Source: an uncultured Bacteroidia bacterium (lineage in GTDB: Bacteria > Bacteroidota > Bacteroidia > Bacteroidales > Prolixibacteraceae). From it: 58,320 bases of DNA. The position numbers and the translations under genes are program-made. The stretch spans positions 1 to 58,320 of the forward strand of contig CAIXZH010000073.1 of the NCBI GenBank assembly GCA_903923905.1, written 5' to 3'. This document shows positions 42,598-52,400 of the stretch, one piece after another. The notes beneath the pieces were generated by a model. It did no database searches. It was not told the DNA's origin and was given only the letters and a program-made list of their open reading frames with translations. Position 1 is the stretch's first letter; each line of letters opens with the position of its first letter.

Positions 42598-45500
42598 TTA
42601 ACGTCTTGAACATTGCAAACATCTCATCGCCTCGGCAATGGCATTGAGTTTATGGAAACCTTGCGGAACCTCATCAAAATTATTCTTCCGCTGTTCCAGA
42701 TCGAGGTATCTCATTTGAAGCCGTTCGTGTTCAACGGCTATACCCTCCTCATTTACTTTGGCCGGTAATTCAATGGGCTCTCCAGTATTTAATTTGCCTT
42801 TCCCGCCCAGGTATTTATCAATCGATCTGGCCGCATTCTTACCATCGGCAATCGCAGTGATGACTACGTCAGAACCCCTGGCTACATCTCCGCCTGCAAA
42901 AATTCCAGGTTGAGTAGTCATCTGGGTTTCCGCATCAACGATGAATGTTCCCCAATCGGTAATGCCTACTTCGGCTTTGGTAATAAATGGGAAATCAGAA
43001 TATTGACTTACAGCAGGTATGGCCAGATCTATTTCAAGGATAAAGTTCGAATCGGAAATGACTACAGGAACCCTGCGGCCATCTTTCCCGAACCGGCCAG
43101 GTTTCATTTTAACACATTCGATTGAAGTTACTGCACCATTTCCAATAAACCGGACCGGAGCAACCAACTCGTGCAGGATCACACCCTCATCCAAAGCATC
43201 TTCAATTTCACGCTTATCAGCAGGCATCTCTTCTTTGGTTCTGCGATATAAAATATGAACCTTCTGAGCACCCAACCGAAGGGCAGACCGGGCAGCATCA
43301 ATAGCCGTACTTCCCCCTCCGATTACCGAGACTATCCCCTTAACCACCACATTCTTTTTCAGATTGATATCCCGAAGGAAATCCAGCCCGTGATAAACTC
43401 CCTCTTTCTCCTCCCCTTCGATCCCGATTTTTCGGGAAAGCTGGGTTCCGGTGGCAATGTAAACAGCCAGGTATTTCGCCTTCAACTCATTGAATGAAAT
43501 GTCTTTCCCTATTTTCGTGTTATAAAGAATATTAATTCCCGCCTGGGTAATCGAATCAATCTCTTTACGCAAGGCTTCTTTTGGCAACCGGTATTCTGGT
43601 ATCCCATAGGCAAGGATTCCACCGGCGATACCTTTTTCTTCATAAATATCAACAGTATAACCTTGCCTGGCCAGGTAATAGCCACAAGTCAGGCCTGAAG
43701 GACCTGCTCCGATGATCGCAACAGACTTACCGTTTTTCTGAAAGATCAGACTAGTAAATGGCTCTCCGGAATTCAGCACATAATCAGCCGCATACCGCTT
43801 CAAATCCGCAATGGCAATCGGTTCGTCCAGCTGAGCCCTGCGGCATTTGCTTTCGCAAGGATGGGTACAAACCCGGCCACAGATCGATGGGAACGGATTT
43901 TCCTGGCGGATCAGGTTATAGGCATCTCTCACTCTCCCTGCAGCAATCAGGGCAATATAACCCGGCACATTAACGCCGGCAGGGCAGGCATTCTGACAGG
44001 GAGAAATAAACAGGTCGCTGCAAACACCTGAACGACAATATTTATGCCGGATATGCTCGTCATATTCGTGCCTGAAATATTTTATCGTGCTGAGAACCGG
44101 GTTTGGAGCAGTCTGTCCAAGTCCGCAAATGGCCGATTCCTTGATTGAATTTCCGAGCTCTTCCAGAAGCTCAACATCGCCCTCTTTCCCCTCTCCGCGG
44201 GTGATTCGTTCCAGGATTTCGAGCATACGTTTGGTCCCGATACGACAGGGGATGCATTTCCCGCACGATTCGTCCTGGACAAAATCCATAAAAAAACGGG
44301 CCATATCCACCATGCAGGTATCTTCATCGGCACAGATCAGTCCTCCTGAACCCATGATAGCCCCGTGCTCAATTAAGGAGTCATAATCAATCGGAGTATT
44401 CAGATGTCCGGGTGTAAGGCAGCCACCGGAAGGACCACCTGTCTGGGCAACCTTAAACGATTTACCCCGGGGTATTCCACCCCCGACTTCATAGATGATT
44501 TCACCCAAGGTGACCCCCATGGATACTTCGATCAACCCTTTATTAACAATATCTCCTGCAAGGGCAAAGACCTTTGTCCCCTTGCTTTTTTCGGTTCCGA
44601 TGGATGAAAACCATTCAGAACCCCTGGATATAATAGGGGCGATATTTCCAAATGTTTCAACGTTGTTGATTACGGTAGGCTTGCCGAATAAACCGCTTTT
44701 TACCGGGAACGGCGGTTTTTGGCGGGGTTCTCCCCGTTTACCCTCAACCGAATCCATCAAGGCAGTCTCTTCACCACAAACAAAAGCTCCTGCTCCAATC
44801 CGGATCTCGATATCAAAGCTGAAGTTACTCTTCATGATATTCTGACCCAGAAGCCCCAGCTCACGCGCTGCTTTAATCGCCATTGTTAACCGTTCAACAG
44901 CAATCGGATATTCTGCACGGATGTAGACGATCCCGGTATCTGCTCCAATCGCAAAGCCACCAATCAGCATCCCTTCAATCACCGAATGGGCATCTCCTTC
45001 GAGCAAACTTCGATCCATAAATGCCCCGGGATCCCCTTCGTCTGCATTACAAATGATATATTTCTGATCACTCTTGACCGCATTGGCCATTGCCCATTTG
45101 AGCCCTGCCGGAAAACCGCCCCCTCCGCGACCCCGCAAGCCCGATTTTTTTATTTCATCAATCACTTTTAACGGGGTCATCGAACCCAGTACTTTGGCTA
45201 ATGCAAAATAGCCGTTCCTTGCAATATATTCCTCAACCGATGCATAATCAATAATTCCACAATTCCGAAGAACAATCTTATGCTGGTTTTTAAAGAACGG
45301 GATATTGGTCAGGTTTGGAATGATCTCCCCTGAGGTGGGATCTTTATAACAATACTTTTCCGCAATTTTCCCTTTCCGGATATGATGGTCTACGATATAT
45401 GCGGCACTGGCAGGGTTGAGCCTGCAATACAACGTATTTCCCGGATTGATAATTAAGGTTGGGCCCAAGGAACAGGCCCCCATACAACCGGTAAGTTTGA

Positions 45501-45684
45501 TCCTGACTTTTGACAGCAGGTTTACATGTTCCAGAGCACTGATAAATGCCTCCTTGAACTCCTTGCAGTCTGAAGATAAACAACCGGCCGCATAGCAGAT
45601 ATGTGCGGTAAACTGAAATTCCTTCTCGGTGTTCCGAAATTCGTCCTTTATTACTTCTAAATCACTGATTGAATTGATTCTCAT
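42598..45684 (-). CDS. HydB-type flavoprotein fused to an NfnB/GltD-like NAD(P)H oxidoreductase
   Basis: This 1028-residue fusion has four parts. (1) A thioredoxin-like [2Fe-2S] domain (Cys30, Cys35, Cys67, Cys71). (2) NuoF FMN/NADH domain with GLRGRGGGGFPAGLKW, FVCGEETALMDSVEGKRGEPR and a [4Fe-4S] site DESCGKCIPCRIGTK near residues 465-480 with a later CGLGQ. (3) A GltD-type two-cluster linker (CQNACPAGVNVPGYI and CGRVCTHPCESKCRR, near 565-620). (4) FAD and NAD(P)-binding Rossmann domains (VAIIGAGPSGLT near 655; VSVIGGGSTAIDAARSA near 790). It ends CLQCSRR. The typical HydB C-terminal 2x[4Fe-4S] domain is absent. NAD(H) and NADP(H) sites in one subunit, or a confurcating ferredoxin site, are inferred. 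Confidence 0.9.
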   Translation of the reverse strand: MRINSISDLEVIKDEFRNTEKEFQFTAHICYAAGCLSSDCKEFKEAFISALEHVNLLSKVRIKLTGCMGACSLGPTLIINPGNTLYCRLNPASAAYIVDHHIRKGKIAEKYCYKDPTSGEIIPNLTNIPFFKNQHKIVLRNCGIIDYASVEEYIARNGYFALAKVLGSMTPLKVIDEIKKSGLRGRGGGGFPAGLKWAMANAVKSDQKYIICNADEGDPGAFMDRSLLEGDAHSVIEGMLIGGFAIGADTGIVYIRAEYPIAVERLTMAIKAARELGLLGQNIMKSNFSFDIEIRIGAGAFVCGEETALMDSVEGKRGEPRQKPPFPVKSGLFGKPTVINNVETFGNIAPIISRGSEWFSSIGTEKSKGTKVFALAGDIVNKGLIEVSMGVTLGEIIYEVGGGIPRGKSFKVAQTGGPSGGCLTPGHLNTPIDYDSLIEHGAIMGSGGLICADEDTCMVDMARFFMDFVQDESCGKCIPCRIGTKRMLEILERITRGEGKEGDVELLEELGNSIKESAICGLGQTAPNPVLSTIKYFRHEYDEHIRHKYCRSGVCSDLFISPCQNACPAGVNVPGYIALIAAGRVRDAYNLIRQENPFPSICGRVCTHPCESKCRRAQLDEPIAIADLKRYAADYVLNSGEPFTSLIFQKNGKSVAIIGAGPSGLTCGYYLARQGYTVDIYEEKGIAGGILAYGIPEYRLPKEALRKEIDSITQAGINILYNTKIGKDISFNELKAKYLAVYIATGTQLSRKIGIEGEEKEGVYHGLDFLRDINLKKNVVVKGIVSVIGGGSTAIDAARSALRLGAQKVHILYRRTKEEMPADKREIEDALDEGVILHELVAPVRFIGNGAVTSIECVKMKPGRFGKDGRRVPVVISDSNFILEIDLAIPAVSQYSDFPFITKAEVGITDWGTFIVDAETQMTTQPGIFAGGDVARGSDVVITAIADGKNAARSIDKYLGGKGKLNTGEPIELPAKVNEEGIAVEHERLQMRYLDLEQRKNNFDEVPQGFHKLNAIAEAMRCLQCSRR

Positions 45685-45770
45685 AACCTTAAAGATATGA
45701 TGGTGTGATGCAAATTCTGGTCTTTACCCGTAATAACAAATAATATTTAGCTGGAAGTGAGCGCCGAAGT

Positions 45771-46271
45771 CTACTTCAGCATACCAAGAATCAGGGGGAT
45801 CTTATTGGGATTTACCTGTTTGTAAACCTTTTTATTGATGGTCATAGCGGGTGCCAATCCACAGGCCCCAATACAACGCATAATGGAAAGCGAAAAGACC
45901 TTGTCATCCGTCGTTGCACCGACATCGATTCCCAGAACCGATCGCAACTTATTGAGAACCTCCTTTCCACCGCGGACATAACAAGCCGTTCCCAGACAAA
46001 TGGAAACAGTATATTTCCCTTTGGGCTGGGTGGAGAAAAAGGAATAAAAGGTTAAAACGCTGTTAATCTTTGAGACGGAGAGCTCCATCTGATTAGCAAT
46101 AAAATGTTGAACTTCGACAGGAAGAAAACCGAAAATGGCCTGCGCCATGTGTAAAATCTGAATCAGGTTACTCTCCTTTCGTTCATAATCCAGGATAACA
46201 GTTTTTAGCAGGTTGTATTTCTCCTCCTCTGTCATCGTTTGAACATTGCAAACTTCGTCTGTGGTAATCAT
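45771..46271 (-). CDS. hydC: NuoE/HydC-like [2Fe-2S] thioredoxin-fold subunit, copy 2
   Basis: This 166-residue NuoE-type protein has Cys92 and Cys97 (ICLGTAC) and Cys133 and Cys137 (RCIGAC) as [2Fe-2S] ligands. It also has the helical segment KINSVLTFYSFFSTQPKGKY near 68-87. It is the first gene of the second hydrogenase operon. The gap of 86 bases to the next gene is unusually wide for a hydC-hydB pair but holds no terminator. Upstream, TAACTTTTG at 46342-46350 (minus strand) is a near match to the -7 promoter box. Confidence 0.9.
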   Translation of the reverse strand: MITTDEVCNVQTMTEEEKYNLLKTVILDYERKESNLIQILHMAQAIFGFLPVEVQHFIANQMELSVSKINSVLTFYSFFSTQPKGKYTVSICLGTACYVRGGKEVLNKLRSVLGIDVGATTDDKVFSLSIMRCIGACGLAPAMTINKKVYKQVNPNKIPLILGMLK

Positions 46272-47017
46272 TTTCCGGCCTCCTTACAATTGGGTTAACA
46301 GAATATATGATATAAATTTTTGTCTGCTGATTATTTTCTCTCAAAAGTTAGATTGGAATGACATTCAAATATAAATAATCTTTATCAATATAAAGCTGAT
46401 TTTTGTTGGTAAAATCCGATCTTGGACGAACAAATGAATAAAAAGTTGAAATATTCCAGCAATTTAAGGGAAAAATTGAAAATTTATTGATTTATATGAA
46501 AATTCGAATGTTTAGCGCCACTATTAACCATCATATCGGAAAGAATAATACAGAGCCATCGGCTCGGCGAATTTTGCAAGACCGGATTTTAATCCGGTTA
46601 AAAAATGGGATTGGAAAGAAAGAGTGCCGTTGGCACGGATCATTCTAATTCTGTAATGATTACAGGCAAAAAAAACGGCGTGATTTAGTAAGATGGACCG
46701 TACCAAAGGCACTCCGGTTCATTTCGATCCTCTGATTCGCAGAATTGATCAGTCCGCTGACTGACCGGGTTACAAGATGCAGGGTTTCTATAGAACGATA
46801 AGATCAAAATTAATTTTTAGACACTAATCCATTTTCGCCTTCGCGGGGGTGCAATATGAATAACCCCGGGCAAGCAATCGAAGTGAGCGCTACCAGGGGC
46901 TAAAAAGCGGTGTGGAATACGGTGCAATCGAGTGGAGTTTTAAAAATCATCCGCTAAATGCACCGGAATATCACTAGCCAGTTAAAAGCTGTTTATATTT
47001 AACAGCTAATTCCCAGG
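46272..47017. other. Hairpin-rich intergenic spacer without a gene
   Basis: The first 120 bases are A/T-rich and should hold the promoter of the second hydCBA operon. From 46551 to 46665 four inverted repeats follow one another: GAGCC-ATC-GGCTC (46553-46565), ACCGGATT-TT-AATCCGGT (46581-46598), GTGCC-GTT-GGCAC (46624-46636) and CTGTAAT-G-ATTACAG (46651-46665). A second block (46840-46910) carries CCCCGGG and CAGGGGC elements. No convincing protein is encoded: the 62-codon frame at 46524-46712 is crossed by the palindromes. The structure suggests REP-like or decayed mobile-element sequence. Confidence 0.6.
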
Positions 47018-47046
47018 GAAAAGAGAAGGTGACACCTCCTCTTTTC
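47018..47046 (-). terminator. Probable terminator of the GH92 gene
   Basis: An 8-bp stem GAAAAGAG/CTCTTTTC (47018-47025, 47039-47046) has a nested 5-bp stem AGGTG/CACCT (47027-47037) and one mismatch. It lies 14 bases past the GH92 stop codon. There is no long U-run after it on the minus strand, so it may be a weak or processing hairpin. Confidence 0.55.
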
Positions 47047-47059
47047 AACAAAAATATCG

Positions 47060-49267
47060 CTATTTGAACAAATCTTTATTTGGTTCACTACCCATCGTAA
47101 ACTCAAGTACTCCTCCGTCCATAATTTCCTGGTGAGTGATAAAGGTCCGGTCGAGAGCCTGTCCGTTCAGTTTTACCTCCTGAATATATTTGTTGGCCAC
47201 AGAAGCCAGGGGAGCTTTCACTGTAAAAAACTTACCGGGAGCAACTTCCAGTTTCGCTTCCTGAACAATGGGAGAACCAAACTGGTATTTAAGTTCCGAT
47301 GGGTTAACCGGATAGAATCCCATGGCACTGAAAACATACCAGGCAGACATCTGTCCGCAATCCTCATTTCCGCTCAGACCTTCGGGTTTGTCAAAGTAGA
47401 GCGTTGTCTGTACCTGCCGGTTTAGCTCCTGAGTCCGCCATGCCCTTCCGGCGTAGTTGAACAGGAACGTGGTTTGATGTCCTGGTTCATTGCCATGCGC
47501 GTAAGCCCCGATTAAACCCGAAATATCGGGAGAGGCATTCTTTCCGGTAACCCCTTGTTTGACCGCAAATAATGAATCAAGCTTATCGGCAAAGGCTTGT
47601 TTTCCACCCAGAAGTTCAATCAGGGCCGGAACATTTTGCGGAACAAGCCACAAATATTGCCAGCCATTTCCTTCGGTATAATCGCTCCCCTCATGTTGTG
47701 AGGCAGAAGGGTCAAACGGAGTAGTCCAATGACCATTGCTCAGTTTGCCGCGCATGAAACGGGTTTCTTTATCAAAATAAGCCTTAAAGCTCTCAGCACG
47801 TTTGCTAAAATAGGCAGCATCTTCTGTCTTGCCAAGTTTTTTGGCGACTTCGGCTATGCACCAGTCGTCGATAGCCACTTCCATTGATTTAGCTACCGAC
47901 TGCGAAATTTTATCGGCCGGCATATACCCCAGCTTATCATAGAGTCCCATCCCGTCGCGATCGTGCATTGAGGTTGCTTTCATCGCTTCAAAAGCAAGTT
48001 GATGATCAAAATCTCCAATCCCCTTTAAAAGCGCTTCCGCAATCACTGGTATTGAATGATTCCCCACCATACAAAAGGTTTCGTTTCCTTCGAGTTCCCA
48101 GACAGGAAGTATGCCGGTTTGTTTGTATTGATCGAGAAAAGTCTTCACCATATCGTTTACCCTCTCCTGTTGAGTCAGAGTAAATAATGGATGCAATGCC
48201 CTGTAAGTATCCCACAAAGAGAAAACCGTATAACGTTTGTAGTCCTTTGCCTTTTGAACATCGCCCTTGACTCCTTTAAATTCACCGTTTGAGTCGGAGA
48301 ATAAGGATGGTGCCACCATGGTGTGGTAGAGTGCTGTGTAAAAGATCCGTTTTTGGGCCGGATCAACCGATTGAATCCTGATTTTTGACAACTCTTTTTC
48401 CCAGGCATCGGAGGCTGCCTTCTGAGTTGCCTCAAAGTCCCAGCCAGGTAATGAGCCATCCAGGTTAGCCAGGGCATTTTCAATACTTACAGAAGAGATA
48501 CCGACTTTGGCAAGGACCTGTTTCTTGTTGAATTTCAGCAAACCAACACTCCTATCTTCTCCGCCAGCGGTGGTAATTACAGATTTTGATATAGGTGCAG
48601 AAAAGCGAACGGCAAAATAGACATGCTGATCGGCAGCCCAGCCATGCGATAAACGCGAGCCCGTGACCAATTGGCTGTCTACAACCTTGAGGGATGTCTG
48701 ATAAGGTTTATCCCAATTTATGGCAAATCCCAGATTGATCAGCAAATTATTTTCTCCCCCTTCAGGAAAGGTATAACGATGCAATCCAGCCCGTTCGGTA
48801 ACGGTAAATTCGGCCTTGATGCCACTATTTTTCAGGATGACACTGTAATAACCAGCCTTTGCAACCTCCTGATTGTGTTTATATTTTCCGGCATATCGGG
48901 AAACAAATTCATTGTTTTTTTCTCCTTCTTTAAAAGTCACATCAGAGGTTACCGGAAGGAATGAGATATCTGCAAGATCCCCTATCCCCGTTCCGCTGAG
49001 ATGGAGGTGACTAAATCCTGCTATAATACTGTCGGAATAATGATAACCCGAACACCAGTCCCAACCCTGGGTACCATTGTCCGGGCTCAGCTGGATCTGT
49101 CCGAATGGAAAGGCAGCCCCCGGATAGGTGTGCCCGTGATCGCCTGTACCGATAAAGGGATCAACAGAATCAGTCAGACGCTCTTCCTGAACGACCTTAG
49201 CCGCAGGTCCTGCACAAGCAACAAACAGGAATATTGCAATACCAATAATTGATGTAATTCTTATCAT
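47060..49267 (-). CDS. GH92 alpha-mannosidase, lipoprotein
   Basis: This 735-residue protein begins with a lipoprotein signal (FLFVACAGP, acylated Cys18). It matches glycoside hydrolase family 92: the N-terminal domain starts with SVDPFIGTGDHGHTYPGA (near residues 34-51) and QLSPDNGTQGWDWCSGYHYSD. The catalytic (alpha/alpha)6 domain has LWDTYRALHPLF, the acid-bearing HDRDGMGLYDKLGY and EGNGWQYLWLVPQN, ending in GNEDCGQMSAWYVFSAMGFYPVNP. GH92 enzymes are calcium-dependent exo-alpha-1,2/1,3-mannosidases acting on N-glycans; the exact linkage is unpredictable. It is likely tethered to the outer membrane. No SusCD pair adjoins it, so it stands outside a typical polysaccharide locus. Confidence 0.93.
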   Translation of the reverse strand: MIRITSIIGIAIFLFVACAGPAAKVVQEERLTDSVDPFIGTGDHGHTYPGAAFPFGQIQLSPDNGTQGWDWCSGYHYSDSIIAGFSHLHLSGTGIGDLADISFLPVTSDVTFKEGEKNNEFVSRYAGKYKHNQEVAKAGYYSVILKNSGIKAEFTVTERAGLHRYTFPEGGENNLLINLGFAINWDKPYQTSLKVVDSQLVTGSRLSHGWAADQHVYFAVRFSAPISKSVITTAGGEDRSVGLLKFNKKQVLAKVGISSVSIENALANLDGSLPGWDFEATQKAASDAWEKELSKIRIQSVDPAQKRIFYTALYHTMVAPSLFSDSNGEFKGVKGDVQKAKDYKRYTVFSLWDTYRALHPLFTLTQQERVNDMVKTFLDQYKQTGILPVWELEGNETFCMVGNHSIPVIAEALLKGIGDFDHQLAFEAMKATSMHDRDGMGLYDKLGYMPADKISQSVAKSMEVAIDDWCIAEVAKKLGKTEDAAYFSKRAESFKAYFDKETRFMRGKLSNGHWTTPFDPSASQHEGSDYTEGNGWQYLWLVPQNVPALIELLGGKQAFADKLDSLFAVKQGVTGKNASPDISGLIGAYAHGNEPGHQTTFLFNYAGRAWRTQELNRQVQTTLYFDKPEGLSGNEDCGQMSAWYVFSAMGFYPVNPSELKYQFGSPIVQEAKLEVAPGKFFTVKAPLASVANKYIQEVKLNGQALDRTFITHQEIMDGGVLEFTMGSEPNKDLFK

Positions 49268-49293
49268 GAGAAGGATATATTATCTATTTGCAG

Positions 49294-49301
49294 CAAAAGT
49301 A
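49294..49301 (-). promoter_or_regulatory. -7 promoter box for GH92 gene
   Basis: The minus-strand reading TACTTTTG matches TAnnTTTG about 27 bases before the GH92 ATG. No -33 TTTG is seen at normal spacing. Confidence 0.4.
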
Positions 49302-49428
49302 AGGAAAAGGCACCTAATCTATCTCTCCGGATATTTATAAATCCTTTAGATATTGAAGAAAAATAAATTATTTTTGGTAAGCGGAATATTTTGAATTCCT
49401 TTTCCCTTACCTGGTTAAAAAGACTCTT

Positions 49429-52400
49429 ATGAAAACCCGTTTATTTCTTTTCATTTTCCTTGCTATACTCTCTTTTTACGGATGCAATAAAAAGGAAAAC
49501 CAAATTACAAGTTTAAACCAACTTGAAGGGGGAAAGACTTTTGCTGTTCCCACAGGCACAGTTGCCGATCAGTTCGTTCTGAAGAGATTTCCGAATGCCC
49601 GGATCAAATACTACAATAGTGTTCTTGACTGTGCGATAGCCGTAAGAGATGGCAAAGCAGATGCTGCTTGCTACGACCTGCCTATCCTGAAAAATATTGC
49701 CGCAAAAAACGAAGGAATTAACGTACTGTCCGAAATGCTTGTGGGTGATCAATATGGATTTGCTGTTCAGTTAAGTAGTAAAGACCTTAAGGTTGCGATG
49801 GACACGGTCCTTTCAGCCCTAAAAGCTGATGGTACTTACAACGATATGATGAAACGGTGGTTCCCTGAGAAGGGGAAACCAGCTCCAATGCCTGAACTTA
49901 AACTCAATGGGGAGAAAGGAGTTCTAAGGTTTGGAACGGCTGCAGTTACCGAACCTATGTCATTTTATGATTCCAAACATAAACTTGCTGGATTTGACAT
50001 TGAGTTTGCCTCACGGGTTGCCCTCCTTTTGGGAAAAAAGATAGAGTTTGTGGATATGGAATTTGGTGCTATGCTCCCTGCCCTGATCTCCGGCAAAGTG
50101 GATATGATTGGTGCCGGGCTTTCAATTACTGAAGAACGGGCAAAGAAAGTGCTGTTTTCAAAAAGCTATTATCCCAGTGGAATAGCGGCCCTGGTGAGAA
50201 GTTTGCCTGAAAAAAGCGATGGTGAATCTGCACTTAAATTAAAATCGGGGAAAGATATTACGGATAAGCGGATAGGGGTGATGTTAGGGACTGTTCATGA
50301 CAAATATGCTCAGGAAAATTATCCAAATTCAAAAATATTTCAGTATCAATCAGTTCCAGACCTGATAACTGCCTTGATCTCGGATAAGATTGATGTAACT
50401 CTAATTGGTAACGTCACATTAAAGCAGATTCTGAAAAAAAACCCTGAAATAGGCATTTTGGAAAGTGATATTTACTCCAATTCGCTTGGAGTTGGATTCA
50501 ATAAGGAAAATATTAATCTGAGAGATCAGTTTAATGGATTTCTGAAAGAGATAAAAGCCAATGGGATTTATGACGATATGATTAGCCGATGGATGAAAAA
50601 AGACATCTATGTATTACCACAAATAGATACTCCGGGCAAAAACGGAAAGCTTACTGTAGGTGTGGTTGGCAGTGTCGGTTTTCCGCATTCGGGAATCGAA
50701 AATGGTAAAAATTCAGGATTTGATATCGAACTTTCAAAACGTTTTGCAGCCTTTCTCGGCAAGAAATTTGAACCTGTTGACCTGGTCTTTTCCAGCATGC
50801 TTGCCTCGTTAAAAACCGGAAAGATTGACCTGGCTGCTTGTAGTATGATGATTACAGAGGAACGGCAAAAACAAATAAACTTTTCAGATCCGTACTATTC
50901 CGCATCAGCGTGTATCATTGCGATGAAAAAGAATATGGAGAAGTCTCACCCGACCAAATTGGGTAAGCTCGATGATGTCCGTGACAAGCGGATTGGTGTA
51001 CTTTTAGGCTCCATTCATGACACCTATGCGAACCGCGATTTCCCCAAAGCTAAAATATTAACTTTTCAGAACGTTCCGGATATTATTACTGCATTAAAAT
51101 CCAGCAAGATAGATGTTGCATTTTCTGACCATATTGCCTTGAACGATATCTTTGCTAAAAACCCGGACCTGGGTGTTTTTGCTCCAAATATGCATACTGT
51201 CCCCATCGCTGCTGCGTTTAATAAGGGGAAAGGTGACCTTAAGGACAAGTTCAATACCTTTCTGAAAGTGATCCGAAAAAACGGCGTTTACGATGAGATG
51301 GTTGACCGCTGGATGGTAAAGGGAGAAAGTGTATTGCCAGAAATCAAAACTGATGGTAAAAACGGAATACTCAAAGTAGGAGTTGTAGGTGATGGGGGAC
51401 TTCCATCCACTATAAGGGAAAATGGGAAGCTGGCAGGGTTTGATATTGAACTTCCTGCCCGCTTTGCGGCATATCTTGGAAAAACATTTGAGCCGGTTGA
51501 CATTCCCTTTGGCAGTATGCTTGCATCACTTTCAACCAATAAAATAGATATTGTCACCTGCCAGCTAATGATCACTGAGGAGCGGAAAAAACAGGTTGAC
51601 TTCTCAGATCCTTATTACGATTCAGGTATTAGCTTATTCGCCCGTAAGGATAATATGGACATCCCTGATAAAAACAAAATGGCTGTTCTTGACGATATTG
51701 CAGATAAAAGAATAGGAGTTTTCACTGGGACAGTTCATGATGTGTTGGTAAGTAAAAAATATCCAAAGGCCCAGATATTCAGGTTTGATGGGAGCACCGA
51801 TATGGTGGCCGCACTCTCTGGTGACAAAATAGATGTTGCAATGCTTGACCACATTACCGCCAGACTCATCATGAAGAAGAATAACGATCTCGGTTTATTG
51901 ACTGATGATGTCTTAAATATGCCCATGGGTGTTGGCTTTAACAAAAATAACCCCGACCTGAGAAATGAGTTCAATAATTTTCTGAAAGAGGCAAAGAAAG
52001 GTGGAACTTTCGACAAGATTTATAAACGATGGTTTGTTGAGGATGCTGAGGAAGCTATAATGCCTAAGTTCGAAGTGCCTGCTGCCGGCAAAAAACTAAC
52101 CGTTGGAACAAACGTAAATGACCTTCCTTATGTAGCCTTAATGAACGGAGATTACGTAGGTTTTGACATTGAGATGATCCGAACTTTTGCCCAGCACCAT
52201 AACTACAAAGTTGAATTTGCTGCTATGCAATTTCCTTCACTGATCCCGGCACTCGCTTCAGGCAAGGTAGATCTGATCAGTGATGGAATTGCCATTACCG
52301 AAGAAAGGGCAAAAAAAATTAACTTTTCAGATAGTTATACTGAATTTAAGACTGCTGTAATTGCCTCGAAAAAAAATCTGTTAGCATTTAATAGTTCCGG

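Noticed and set aside
42598-45684. Two adjacent genes (hydB and gltD) wrongly joined
   Set aside because: The frame is continuous over 1028 codons without a stop or start-like break, and the linker holds the cysteines expected of a GltD N-terminus.
46524-46712. 62-codon open frame on the minus strand in the hairpin-rich spacer
   Set aside because: It crosses several palindromes, has no family resemblance and no RBS; treated as non-coding.
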